Source: Tetrahymena thermophila SB210
Lineage: Eukaryota > Ciliophora > Oligohymenophorea > Hymenostomatida > Tetrahymenidae
Direction: 5' to 3'
Assembly: GCF_000189635.1 (NCBI RefSeq)
Contig: NW_002476184.1
Span: forward strand, 51,641-115,640
Length of the DNA stretch: 64,000 nucleotides
A program made the translations under genes and the position numbers. This document shows, one piece after another, positions 22,312 through 35,223 of the stretch; the first letter of the stretch is position 1; every line of letters starts with the position of its first letter. The notes under the pieces are model-generated. The model was not told the origin of the DNA, searched no databases, and saw nothing but the letters and a program-made list of their open reading frames with translations.

Positions 22312-25033
22312 TCAATTAAGGCTAATTTTTTTGTTAATAAATAAATAAAGCTAGATAAAACCAGCAGCTAAAGTTAGAATACCAATACACAATTATTGAA
22401 ATAAAGCTAGGGTCATTTTTATTCCATAGAGTGTAAAAGGTTAGCTTCGTTAGTCTTATTCAAGTTCATTTTCACAATCAGATATACTACTTAGAAGTTT
22501 GTTTAAATAATCGTTTATGTTTTCATCATTAACTTCTTAGTTTTTTAAATTCAAAGCATTTTTTATTTTTAACAAACTTTTTTTAAGCACAAAATTTGTT
22601 GGTGTAAAATTTTAATCCTAAAAATAAACATCTTTCATTCTCATTATATCTAAAAACAATACTTTATGGTCTCCAAGAGTTAGTTTGAATTAATCAAAGC
22701 ACTCATTAAGCATACTACCTAAATATAATATACTCATTAAGATAGAAAAAGTAACAATTAGCTCAAATAAGCAGATTACAGGATAGATATCATCAAGCTT
22801 ATAAACTTTTAAAATCCAAAGCATCAAAATAATTGATGTTATAAAAATTTATAGAAAATAAATTGTTAAATAAGCTTAAATTCTTAAAATATATTATTTC
22901 CCATAATCTAAGCATATTCTTCTTAAAATCGACCAACCTGTTAAATTACATGATAATTCTTGATATTAATATATTTTCTAAATTATTTAAGAATCATTTA
23001 ATTTCAAAATTAAAAAGCTAAAAAAAATTCTATTAAAGTAAAACTATCAATTTTAATTTTGTTTTAAAATACCTTTCAAAGAATATGGGTTTATGATATC
23101 TATTGTAGGTAGGATTTTTTTTTCATTTAAATGGAGCTTTTTTACTTAGAGCATCAATTTACATTAAGTTAGAGTGTAATCTTTAAGTCTCATATCTCGA
23201 ATATAGAAAAAGAGAAAAACAAATGAAAAGAAATATCCAAAAAAGTTATTAATTGACATAGAAGTTATCTGAACAATTTCCATAGGTTTAAATTCAAAAT
23301 TTTATCTTTATATATATCTATATACTATTGGAAGCAATGTTCTCATTATAGATAGCACCATAGAGTATAAAATTTATATTTTTCTTCCATTTTCTTTTGT
23401 AAAACTACGAATAATATAGCCATAAATAGAATACCCAAAAAAATACTAAGTTTATTGAAGAGGAAAAATACACAAAGGTTAATATTTAGAAGAAGTATAA
23501 AAGTGGTGCTTTGCAATATTATCATTTAACTATGCTATCTCCTCCTAAGATTGAGTTGAAGGTTCAACAAAGAAGCTATATTTATTTTAAAAAGAATATT
23601 TTAGATAAAAATGAAATACTTTAATTTCTCACAAATCAATACAGACCAGCTCATAAAGTAATTTCAATCGAATTGTTTAAGTCTAAATAAAAATAACTTT
23701 TTCAAAAATTCATAACTTGGTCTTAATATATGAGAAATTATAGTATTATTATTTTTACGATATGTAAAACATAGAGGGATCTAATTCACCTCTTTAAAGA
23801 GCATTATAAGTTTCTTTATATAAAGTTCTGTCATCTTAGTCTACCCAGCTAGCAAGATAAAAATCTGCAACCAAAAATTCCTATGTCAAGATATAATCTC
23901 GATAAAGCTTAATCTTGTCTGGATTGAAAGTAGCATATCTATTTTGTTTATAATATAAGTATCTTGCTTGATTAATTAATTCTTAAAAATGAATTTTACT
24001 TGCAAGCAATAACGTAGCATCTTAATACCATAATAATGATAGTAAAAATTATTTCTACTAAATATATATTCTAAGAAGATTAAAGAAAATAAAGAAATAT
24101 TGTCATGATGTTGAATTTGTAGAAGAGAAATTGAGTATAAAAAGAGGATGTGTTACCCCAAAACATCAAATTTCTAAATAGAATTCTTCTCTTCCAGTAT
24201 ATCAAATTAATAATTGGTCCTACCATAAAATAAAATAGTAAATGATACCAAAATATCTCAAAAAACACTTAATTATCCCAATCAACATGATGATCTCTGA
24301 GTCTATAAAAAGTTTCAGGATTGATAAATTTATTTCTTTTTTCTACTTTTTTTTGAGAATCTTCTCCAAAGTACTCATCTTCGAATATATTAGCTGTAGT
24401 TGATTGTTTCAATAAAGTTGCCTTTTTATCCTCTAAATCATTTTGGTTCTTTTATTGAGGATCTAATTGTTATTATTCATTTTCTAGCTTTTTAATTTCT
24501 TAATTAGATTATTCAAATGTGGCATCATTTTATTTAAAATTTGGCTCAAGGATTAGTCCTTTAAGTTGCTCATTTAATTATTTCCTATCTTATTTTGATA
24601 TTTATTTCATTTATTCTACATCTTTTATATTCTCTTCAAAGTATAAATTTGATCCTATGTCATCGGAAATTAAAACCATTTCCTTTTCAGCATTTGAATC
24701 CTCATCTCCTTAAAGATAATTAATCTATTTTTTTAGATTTTATTTCATAAACCTATTTTCTTTAAGTTTATAAAAATGGTTTTCGCGAATTGTTTTTTGA
24801 TATAGATTAGTTACCAAAATTACTTTTAGGGCTTTCTAAAATAAAAATTGATTTCTAATGTGTTTAAACACTATCTTATTCCATTAAATTGGTTCAAAAT
24901 TTGTATATAAAGTAAATTATTTAATTTTTTTTTTTTCAATTAACTGATAGTATTGAATAATTTAATTAAAAGAAAATTAATAAATGTATTTTTCTAGTAA
25001 TTGATACATAAGATTTTTATTAAATTCACTCAT
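22312..25033 (-). CDS. Ciliate multi-pass membrane protein, 780 aa
   Basis: Four exons (25033-24000, 23938-23759, 23575-23073, 22937-22312) with introns of 61, 183 and 135 nt close exactly in phase to TGA 22312-22314. The N-terminal 255 residues are cytosolic-looking, Gln/Lys/Glu rich. About six or seven hydrophobic segments follow: two near residues 255-340, a small central domain (KYATFNPDKI, YLASWVDQDD, RGELDPSMFYISFFVEP), one near 530, two near 620-680, and a last one at the C-terminus. The motif GW...R...D.GK.Y..RI after the third intron looks like a family signature. I have the impression of a large ciliate-specific family of putative membrane proteins, but cannot name a function. Channel or sensor roles are only conjecture. 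Confidence 0.82.
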
Positions 25034-26551
25034 ATTTTTATAAGCAAAAACAGTAACGTTAAAAATTACTCATCAAAATTAATTTTTAGATATTTAAAAT
25101 AATATTAGAGATTCAAGCATAGATTAATAAATAAGTAATATAATGAATATATTAGGGTAAAAAAGGTGTTTTAACAAAGGAATTTAGGTGCGTAATGAGA
25201 TTATATATTTTACTTTTATCAATGCAATTTTTTTTTTCATTATTGGTGAAAAAGATAAATTTTCAAAGAAGTAAAATAGAAATTCAGAAATTTATTCTAC
25301 TTAACAATCAATTTATACTTAAACCTAAAGTTAATTTTATATAAAAAAAATTATAAATTAATTTTATACATCATTAAATAAATTATTATTAATTATAATT
25401 TTTGATAAAATATTATTCATTTTTCAAATATTCTTTTAATAAAAATTTTAAATTGTTAAACAAATTAAAAGAACTTTTTTGTATTACATTTATTATAAAT
25501 GTACCATTATGTAAATTTTTAATTTATCAGCTAAATAAATTTGACCATAAAAAAAGATAAAGTTTTGAAAATTAAAGAAATAACAATAATAATTGTTAAT
25601 TTATTTTGTAAAAAAATAATTTAAAATATTATGTGAACTTTGAAATAATATGATAAATTATGTTTTATATAAAGTTTTTATTTAGTTTTCTTTAAATCTA
25701 ATTAAATAATTTTTGATAAATAAAATATTTAAAGTAGTAGGCTTGAGATTAAATCTGATAAACTAGACCTCCTTCTAAACAGTATTAGAATATTTTTTTA
25801 TTTTATTTCTTTATTCAAATAAGCATTCATCTTTTTGAGAGTATTTTTAAATATAATAAATTTAAAAATAGCTAATTAGGTAAAAAAGGAAAATAAAATA
25901 AATTATAAAAAAAGTTAATAAAATTATTAATTATTTTGATAAAAATTATCAAAAATATAATTTTGAAATTTAAATTTGAGAAAAGCTAGTTGTTTTAAAT
26001 AACAAATATTATGAAAGAACATAGTATTATCTTTTTATAAACAATATTTTGTTATATTTAAATTTAAGGAAAATTACTTTAACTAACAAACAACAATAAA
26101 TAAAATTAAAACATTTTACAAAACATGCAAATAATTTTTTTTTTTGACATTTGTTTAAACTGATTTTAAAATTATTTTTTTCAAGTATATTAATTAAATT
26201 TCAAAAAAGGCTTATGAAAAATTTAAATTAAAAAATAGAAAGATACTTCTATTGAATTCTTATAAATTAAAAAATAGTTTATTGAAAATTAATCACATTA
26301 ATTCATTAAATAACTGAAAAGCATACAGCAAAGTATTGTTCTTTCGTTATTTTGGGAATAATTATTGTAATAGGTAATTTTTTACAAGCTTTTAAATTTA
26401 TAATATTTTTTATTTCATAAAATCTAAAATTTATAATTCTTAAAAAGATAAAAATAATAAATACATTTTAGTTTTTAAATGATAATTAAAAACAATCTTA
26501 TAATAAAATTTAAAATATCTTAAGCAATATTTAAATGAGCAAGTTACTGAA
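25034..26551. other. Divergent AT-rich spacer
   Basis: A 1.5-kb, nearly pure A/T region lies between divergent genes. It holds promoters by position; no motif or ORF is convincing. Confidence 0.55.
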
Positions 26552-27123
26552 ATGAAATAAAAGAAGAAGTAGAAGAAGCAAACAAGCAAAGCATACATGA
26601 AAAATTAGAATAGAGTAGAGAAAACCAAGAAGAAAAACAATAATTAGGAAGTTGAATAGATGGGGTATATGAAAATGTAATAATAATTAATTAACTAATA
26701 ATTATTATTATTAGATGATATGATAATTAGAAGGAGGAAAAGTTAGATAGTTATACAAATTTATTATTTTTTAATTATATCTTTTAGGTGGAAACAAATA
26801 ATTAAAATAACGCATATAAATAGAAAAATAATTCAATAGGATAGTTAGAAGCTAGCGTGGAAAATTTAATATAATTTGAAGATTTGAAAGTAAACTGGTC
26901 CTTTTTTATTTAAAAGCAATATTTTATCAGAATTAAATCAATTAATTTGCAAAAAGAAAGCGTCGCTTAACTCTGTTATTCTTATTAGCTTAATAGAAAA
27001 TAGCTAACAAGAGAAATGTTTAAAAAAGCTGAATGCTTTTTCTTTAATTTGTAAACTGGAATAGTGTTTTAGTTTACGTCAAAGTAATATTTTTTCTATT
27101 CAGAGATCACATTTATTGACTGA
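26552..27123 (+). CDS. Unknown small basic protein, about 177 aa
   Basis: Two exons, 26552-26749 and 26788-27123, joined by a 38-nt GTTATAC...TTTTAG intron, give a closed 178-codon frame ending at TGA. The N-terminal 66 residues are very Lys/Gln-rich (KQKKKQKKQ, EKTKKKNNN). The C-terminal part is mixed hydrophobic/aromatic (VNWSFFIQKQYF, AECFFFNLQTG). Local composition is less AT-rich than the flanks, which supports coding. The intron is short even for this genome, and an upstream ATG at 26535 is out of frame. I recognise no domain. Confidence 0.45.
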
Positions 27124-29888
27124 TTCCTCCTTTTTGTTATAAAACTTAAATTTTTTCTAATAATTTAAAATTTGAAAAAGGTTGAAATGACATTTTTATA
27201 TTATTAGGTTTCTTAAAGAAAATTTTAAATAAACCTGGAAATGAAAATGAATTTTATTTTTAAATGCATTTTAAGTAAAAATATATTTCTGTCTATTTAA
27301 CATGTCTTTTTGAAGAATGATTTAAATTTAGGAAAAAAATATTTGTTTTATATAGAGATATTTTAATAAAAATAAATGGACACATTTTTGTCATATAAAA
27401 TGAAGTGGAAAAAAAATTTTTATTCTAAATGTACCAAAGTCAAAGTATAGCATAAATGAAATCATATAATTAGTATTTTAGTGAATGACCAAAGTTAAAT
27501 GGAAAAACAAAAGAGAGATTTTAGAAAAGATATTTATTTAAATTAAGTGTAATAAACAAAGAGAATATGCCAAAATATTATTATTTAGGCAATTTATTAT
27601 AAATCCTATAGAATGATAAAGTTATGTATCTTAAAATATGTTTGTTTATTACTTTATATATTTTACTTAACTTACACTGACTGACTCATAGCTCTTTCTT
27701 ATGTATTTTATAATATGAAAAGTTGTATATAATTTATTTATGTAATATAGATAGATGATGGATGGTTTTTTTATCCAAAAATAAATACCACAAACTACTT
27801 TATTACACTGCTTATCATAAGATGTAATGAGGGTAAAAAGTTTATTCTGATATTATCATTATTATTATAAAGTGTAATCGACTTGATAGTCATGATATTT
27901 AAACTAAAACAAAATCAAAAAGAATTTAAACAATTTTAAATAATTCATATTCAAATATGCATTAATGTTTTAATGAATTTTGAAAAGTCAAGCGTTATTT
28001 CTATTCATGCTTTATATGTAAAGTAAAATTAGTTGAAATCTATTTTATGAGGCATTTTTTCTTCTATTACAAAGTAGTTTTTTTTTGAATTAGAATATGA
28101 AAGTCACACAAATTCAAGCAAAAAACACATCGCATATGGTTTTTTGACAAACTAAGCTAAGAGTCACTCTGAATTTGTGTTTTGTGTGAAAAAACTTTAT
28201 TTTGTATATAATACTTAATTCAGGCTATGGAGTATCTTAGATTTCAAAAGAATTATATTAATATGAGAGCAGATTTTGTCTTTTTTACTAGATATTTTTT
28301 TTGATAAATTTATTAAAGCGTTTGTTTTTTATTTAAAATTGTGCATTCAAAGTAAGATTTTAATAACTTTTTTTATGTTAATGAAAACACTTTTTTATTT
28401 ATTTATTTATTTTTCGTATTTAATTAAGATATAATAAACGCCACCTTTGAATTTCAAGCCAAAATCTTAATTACAATATTTTTGTTATAAATTAAACAAA
28501 AGTTAAAAGCCTATTTCAATCTCTAGCTTATTGAGCAGTAATAGAATAAATATTTTAAATTTTTAGAAAATATTTAAAAGCCAAATATTTGTAATGAGTG
28601 TATTAACCCAACCTATTTCAATTCCCAAGTTAAAGTGCAATTAGTCTCATTATCTGACTCAATTTAAATTTAAAATTAACTTTCATAATTCAAATTATTT
28701 AGTTTGTATTTCATTCGAGCTTTAACGCTGGGCCATATTTAAATTTTGAAATAACTGATAAAAATGTTAGATTTTTATTTTTGAAATTTATCACTACTAG
28801 CTGTTTATGAATTAAACACTATTATCTACTTTAAGCATTATAAATGAGGCTAATTTATTGAAAATAAAACATAAAAATATCTTTTAATGGGTAATGATTG
28901 ATTACAATTAACGAGTGTCCTAAGCAAATAAAAGCTTGAATGAAAATGTTAAGTTAGTTACTATAAATCATTCTAAATAAAAAAGCTGTTTTTTCAACGT
29001 AATATATTAACAGTTTGGTTAGAAATTAAGTTATTTATAAATAGGTTTTGTTTTTAATATAAGGAAAAATATAATTTTTCAAATCATTCAAATATGTTTC
29101 AAAATCCAAATTTTTTGTTCATAATTAATAATTTTATTTAAAATTTATCTTTTTATTTCATTACTGTAATTAGTTTATCATGAAAATGTTTTTTTATTAC
29201 TTAAAAAAATAAATTTTCAAAGAGTCAACTTTTCATTCAGTAAAAAAATATAAAGAAATCAAATCAAATTTTTTAATAATTTTGTTTATAATTTTATGTA
29301 AAGTCCTATTGAAATTCAAAAAAAATGATATTCTCCTCAAATAACTTGATTTCATATGAAAAATATTGTGAAAAAAATAAAATTGAACTTAATTGAAAAT
29401 AATTTAAGTAAGTACAAAACACTAAAGGTTATACATATACGATTGCAAATATTGTATATTTATGGAGGTATTATAATATAGAATAGATTAGTTAATGTGA
29501 TAGATTTTTTATTAAGAGTTTGATTAATTATTTATAATAGAAGAAATAGGATTTTTTTATGATTAGCTCTATATTAATTTATATGATGAGATTCTTAATT
29601 TAATGAATTAATATAGATCTATAGAATCTATAATGGTTTAATTAATTAATTGTTAGTTAGTCTTAGAAGTATTTAAATTTTTGAGAAGTTTGAATATTTT
29701 AAATATTAAATAAATTAGATGGTTAGAATGCTTTATATAGATTTTTAGAAATTGTTAATTAATTTAGTAACTCTATTTACAATAAGGTTATATTTACTTA
29801 AGTATTTTGTTTATTTTTATTTATTTGATTCAAAATATTTTGTTTAATTCAAAATTTTATTTTTGCTTTTTTTTTTGGTTTTGAAGCC
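27124..29888. other. Convergent AT-rich spacer, 2.8 kb
   Basis: No gene is visible. It contains a weak inverted repeat at 28105-28180 (arms CACACAAATTCA / TGAATTTGTGT) and scattered A/T homopolymers. Confidence 0.5.
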
Positions 29889-31202
29889 TCAAAGATTTGA
29901 GCATGATATTTATTCAGTATAAATATGGTTATTGAAGTCTTCATAATTTATTTAGTTATTTTAACTATCCTACAATTATTCTTATTTATTTTAGTTGTCC
30001 TCTTCCATTTTATTCATCAAGCAATGACCATTATTAATGTTAGTCTCTGTTTTTCTCTTGCTGTAGTACTTAAAATTTGAAAGCTTTACTTTGTTTTCAG
30101 TACAACATAACTTGAAGAAGTCAATAGCAATAAAATGAGCTTACTTGTCCTAGACACGACTTGATTTCAACCAAGATTCTGCATAGAAAGTCAAGAAAAA
30201 CTCAAAGGCACCTCCATATAATGGATGATCGATTATTTTTGTCACTGAGTGATTATTGTGGTTAAGTGAGTCAAAGAAAATTTTCATTTGTTTATATGAA
30301 TTTTTTGAGTCTTGGGTGATACCAAATGAAGAGAGAATATCTGAATTGTCTTTTTCAAGCATGAACTTCTTAAAAGCTTTAATTATGTTTTTGTTGATAT
30401 TTATTTTACTTATTTTCTAGTATGTTTAAATGATGCGACGATTTTCGCTTTCTGCATCAGACAAAGCATTTCCAATTTGGTTTTTTTAGCTATTGCTAAT
30501 ATTGTTGAATGAATAAATGCGAGGTTAGGCAGCAATAGGAGTTTGAGATTAGAAACTTTAAGGTGAGCAAAGAGATGTTGGTGTTTGGCTAGAAAAGTTC
30601 ATCTATTCGAGTTGAGGGATTTGTTATAACTAATTATCACAAAAACTCTCCTCGATGTAATTTAAGCTATTAATTTTAACAGAGTTTTCTTTTTTATTTT
30701 TGTTTGGGTAAAATGCATTTTGAGATTGACCAGAAGAGGTACAAACTTGCTACATAGAAATGCAAGTTTATGAATAAACTTCGTAAGAGTTCTGTATTGA
30801 GGTACAGCTTTTAATTTAGGTTTTAGTTTCATCATAGCAACTTGAATCTTCACAAGTGCTAATCAAATCTTGCTTGTTTGAGTAGTTAATTTATTTTTAT
30901 GAATGCGAGTTTATCATATTTGGTACTATTTATTGATTTTCAAATTAAATTTAATATTACTACTGAGGCTATTAGTAAATTATCTCATTTTGATTGTTAT
31001 AATAGATTTCTTCTTATAAGTTGTTTTAATTTAAAAATAATTAATAGTTATTCTCTTCTACTTAATTCTCTTAAATACCAGTTTCTGCGTCGAAGTACTT
31101 AACTTCGTTTTCAAGGATGGGTTATTATTGTTATTAAGATTATTACTAGTCTCCAGAGTATAATCTGTATGTGAGTTAACAATTTTAAATATTAGATTGC
31201 AT
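29889..31202 (-). CDS. Q/N-rich protein with conserved-looking C-terminal domain, 437 aa
   Basis: This is a single uninterrupted frame of 438 codons, ATG 31202 and TGA 29889-29891. Residues 1-240 are low-complexity Gln/Asn/Ser (QQQSQQQQQPIL near residue 20, then QTPTSLCSPQSFQSQTP). From about residue 240 to 380 there is a compact globular segment. It has a helix rich in Asn/Ile/Lys (KINKNIIKAFKKFMLEKD) and the segments DHPLYGGAFEFFLTFYAESWLK and HFIAIDFFKLCC. The tail is acidic and Gln-rich. No TM or signal peptide is seen. The N-terminal composition suggests a prion-like or regulatory protein. I do not recognise the C-terminal domain. Confidence 0.75.
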
Positions 31203-34200
31203 TTTAGGTTTATTCTATTAAATGTATTTGTTAATCAAGAAATTGAAGGTTAGTATTTGGTTACTAAAATTTGTTTTATGATAAAGTTAGTATGGGGTTA
31301 ATATTCAAATAGGTTATGTTAGTACAAGTGTCAAATTTTCTGAAGGAAACTAGCCAATTAAGTATGTTTGTAGTAGTTAGTTAGATAGCAAATTGTTGGC
31401 CTCCTTAAATAAAAGCAAAGAGTTTATATGATAATATGTGTTTTATTTAATTTTTTTGATTTTTTTGATTTTTTTTGCCTTATTAAATTTTATGTTTTTA
31501 GGAAGGAATTAACAGATTTAAACTAAATAACTGATATTACATTACGAGTTTAGAATTTTATCAGATTTAAAATATTAAAAAAAATCTAAATTCATTTAAA
31601 TATAATTGTATAGAAAACATAAAAAATCTTAATTAAAGAAATTTTCCAAATTAAAACTCGCTTATAATTGCTTATGATTGATTGATTTATGTAATTCAGA
31701 TTAATTTTCCCCTATTTTAAAATTTAAGTTCAAAGGGTAAGTTAATTTTTGTTAAAAAATTTGAGTTATAAAATTAATAAATATAGTGAGTTCATTCATA
31801 AATGCAAAAAGCAGACTGGATAAATATTGTTCAGTAAATAAAAAATGACATTTTATATATTTTTGTAAGAAAATTCTTATTAAAGGATTATTTAACTATT
31901 ATCGATTATAATGAAAAGATCTCTATTATAAAACAAGCAATAGTGCCACTTAATTTTATTATTATCAGATTTTTCCATTTCTTTCTTTGATTAATCCTTA
32001 GTATTTTTTGAATCCCTGAATCAATTCTCCTTAAAATTTATAATTTGTAACCTTAAATCTTTCCTTCCTCATATATATTTTACATTAGCTATAATACATC
32101 CATCACAGTATCAGCAAATCTCAAATATTTTGTGAATAAAATTTAATATTATTTTAACAATTATTAATTTTTTATCAGCTGATTCATTTAAAATATCTTT
32201 GTATCCTCAACTTTTAATGTGAATATTTAGTTAAAAAATTTTTTTATTCCTCTCTATCAGATTGATAAAAGAATTTATATATCAAAGATATTCAAGATTT
32301 TTTTTTGCATCAAATACTTATTATGTTACTTTTGTTCTTTTAGATATTTAATTTAACCAAAAAATGATTTCTAAGAATCATAATTTTAGCATATAAAATC
32401 TTCTACAAATAAATATCTACAAAAAGCATATTAATATATATTATTATTAATGGAAGTAATATATAAAAATATAAATCATTCCTTGTTCTTACATTATAAA
32501 AAACACTATTAAATAATAATAATTTATTTATAGTAATTCATTGGGTAGGCAGTAGTGGCATCACTTTGCAATTTTTATATATAATAAGTTATCATATTTC
32601 AACTTATTAACTAATAATGATATCTTTCAAAAAAAAAAGAAATATAAAGAAGTAACTTACCTACCCGCTCAACAAAACAGAAAAAAGAAATAAACGAAAT
32701 TTGTGTATTTTTATTAAAACTTCAATTAATTTCATTACATTAAAAATGTACTTCCTTAGTTTGTTAGTTAGAGAAGTAAATCAAAAAAAATAAAAAATTA
32801 TACCCTATAGCCATTTGCTAATATTTATTTCTTATTTATTAGCTAAATATTTATTAATTTAAGAAGTAATTCAATAGAAATTTGAAAGGCGGGTAAATAA
32901 ATTTAATTTACAATTGAGTCAAATCAATTTTATCTTTTGAATGTAAATTGCTTGTTACATATTTAAATTTTGCGTTTTTTGAGAGTAGCTAATCTACAAT
33001 TAGCTTGAATATAAGTTTCTAACTAATAAAATTATTGAATAAATAATCCATTTTTATAATTCTTCAGAAATATTATTCTATTTCTTTATCCCTCCTTTCA
33101 TATTTTTTAGCTTTCCTTTATATTTCATTTACTCTCTCCTTTCATCTTTTTACAATTATTGTTAAATAAAAAAAAACACAAAAAATTATGTTTAGGATAG
33201 TGTGTAATAATAGACTATAATATATTACTTTAACATAAAATAGTATGCACAATTGTCTTAACTTTAATTTAACAAAATATCTTGAACTAATTTTTTAATT
33301 TTCAATAAAAGAAATAGGTATTCATCTATTAATCCCAAAACATCCTATTTTTTTACTCAAAAAATAAAATTAACTTCTATATTCATAAAATTTCAACATG
33401 GTATATCACAGTTTCTTTACACAAATATTTTTAGATTTTTATCTCTGAATTAAGTAAGCATTAAATAACTTTTTTCTAACTAATTTATTTTTAATCCTAT
33501 ATTATTTTATATAAAATTCTTATTATAATTATAAATCAATCAAACCAACTAATTCCATCAAAAAAAAGCTAAAATAAATTAAAAATTATGATGAAACGGT
33601 TTAAAAATAATATTCTTTACTTTTTTATAAATTGGTAGAATTTGGATAAAATATAATTAATCTATATCAACATCAAACGTATCTTACATATTATTATTTA
33701 ATCATTTAAGTTTATCTTCTTAGTAATCTCAGTCAATCAAAACGATATTTATTTTTTCTATTTAAATAATTATTTAATATATTCTTACCACAAATGATAT
33801 CATTTATATATGATAAAACTGCTATCATATTTAGGTGAAGTAACTTAAATAGTTTTAGAGTAAAATATGTTTGATGTTTATTTTACTTCAATTTGTAATA
33901 TAATTAGTAAGTCTAAAAATAAATATTTACATATAAATTTTATAAAATTTTCATAAAATATAAGGAAGCTCATTCATTAGTTTGTTTATTTTTATTGGTT
34001 AAGTTAATTAATTTACAAAGAAATATTAATTTTTTATTACATTTTGTATGAAAAATTAGATAGTTTGTGTTAATTCTAAATTAATTTGTAATCAATTTTT
34101 ATTAAACCATAATTAACAAATAAATTTGATCTTATAATGAGTTAATTAATATCGTAATAGCTTCATGCTAAAGATAAAGTTATCAAAATTAGATACAAGG

Positions 34201-35223
34201 AAATTAAAATTAGGGTATTAATGAATAATTTTATTAAGTCATACTGAGTAGCTTTTAATATAATCCATTTTTAGGATTTAAGCTCAACAAATTCAAAATT
34301 TACAAAATAATATTTTAAGAATATATAATCAAACAAAAAAAATCCTAAATTCATAAAGAAAATCAAGTATTAGCATAGTTCTTTAATATATAATTTACTA
34401 ATAATTTATTATATTGAGCTACTCAAAATATAGCAAACAAAAAATCTTTGGAATTATCAGTGTATGGTTAAATAAAAAATAATTCTATACTACAATTTAC
34501 TTTAAAGATAGGGTTTTTTCAAAGATCATTAATGGATTAATTAAGTAAAAAAATGAATGAGTAATCATACTAATATTTTTAATTTTATTTTTCATAGCTA
34601 TTTGAATCAATCATTAAAAGTATAGAAAAATACTAACAGTTTGATTCAAAAAAGCTTACAATTATTAAATTATATATATACATATTGATAGAAACATTAC
34701 AAACACCAAACAGATCTTTAAAATATTAAAATCAAGTTATGACTCATTCATAATTAATAGCCCTGTTATATTGACATAATATAAATAGATGATGCATTTA
34801 AAGGTCCTTCCTTGTATTAGTTTTAAATGAATATATTATTATCTTTTTTAATCTAAAATTTTTCTATTTTAAAAATAATAAAATAAATTTTGTTTGATAA
34901 AAAAGAGCTATTTTTATTTTAACTAAAACTAAAATTTTTAAATATTTAATTTTAAATACAGTAATTCTTCTCAATTAAATAGCAAAAATATAGCTTAAAA
35001 TTTTATTGATTGAAATAAAAAAATTAAGTTTTAAGTCAAAAATTTTTAAAAGATCTTATTTATAATTAAAGAGTATTTATCTTAAAAATATGTAATAAAA
35101 AATACAAATAATTTATGATATTAAATTTTATAAATTTAGAATAAAATTATTTTAAAATAGTTTATTTTTTTTATTTTTTTTAATAGAACTTATAATTTTT
35201 AATTAAATACTTCTAAAATTAAC
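31203..35223. other. 4-kb AT-rich gene-poor region
   Basis: I see no coding sequence. One spot stands out: 32530-32675, where short GC-containing segments form three nested or adjacent inverted repeats (see separate entry). The rest is A/T-rich. Confidence 0.5.
32540..32670. ncRNA. Candidate structured non-coding RNA
   Basis: Within an AT desert, GGGTAGG (32543-32549) can pair with CCTACCC (32660-32666). This closes a domain that holds AGTG-GCAT-CACT (32554-32565) and the 8-bp stem AATAAGTT/AACTTATT (32583-32608). Three stems in 125 nt with the only G/C clusters nearby suggest a folded transcript. Strand and class are unknown, and no snoRNA or tRNA boxes were recognised. Confidence 0.25.

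Noticed and set aside
23576..23758. Frame breaks with two TGA in the multi-pass membrane gene, first read as a pseudogene
   Set aside because: A 183-nt GT...AG intron removes both TGA codons and restores a conserved-looking junction (FYIS/FFVEP). A 61-nt intron explains the other shift, so the gene is intact.
28105..28180. Inverted repeat that could be a transposon end or ncRNA
   Set aside because: Arms are only about 11 bp with a 53-bp loop, with no terminal duplication, coding sequence or further structure; chance is likely in A/T-rich DNA.
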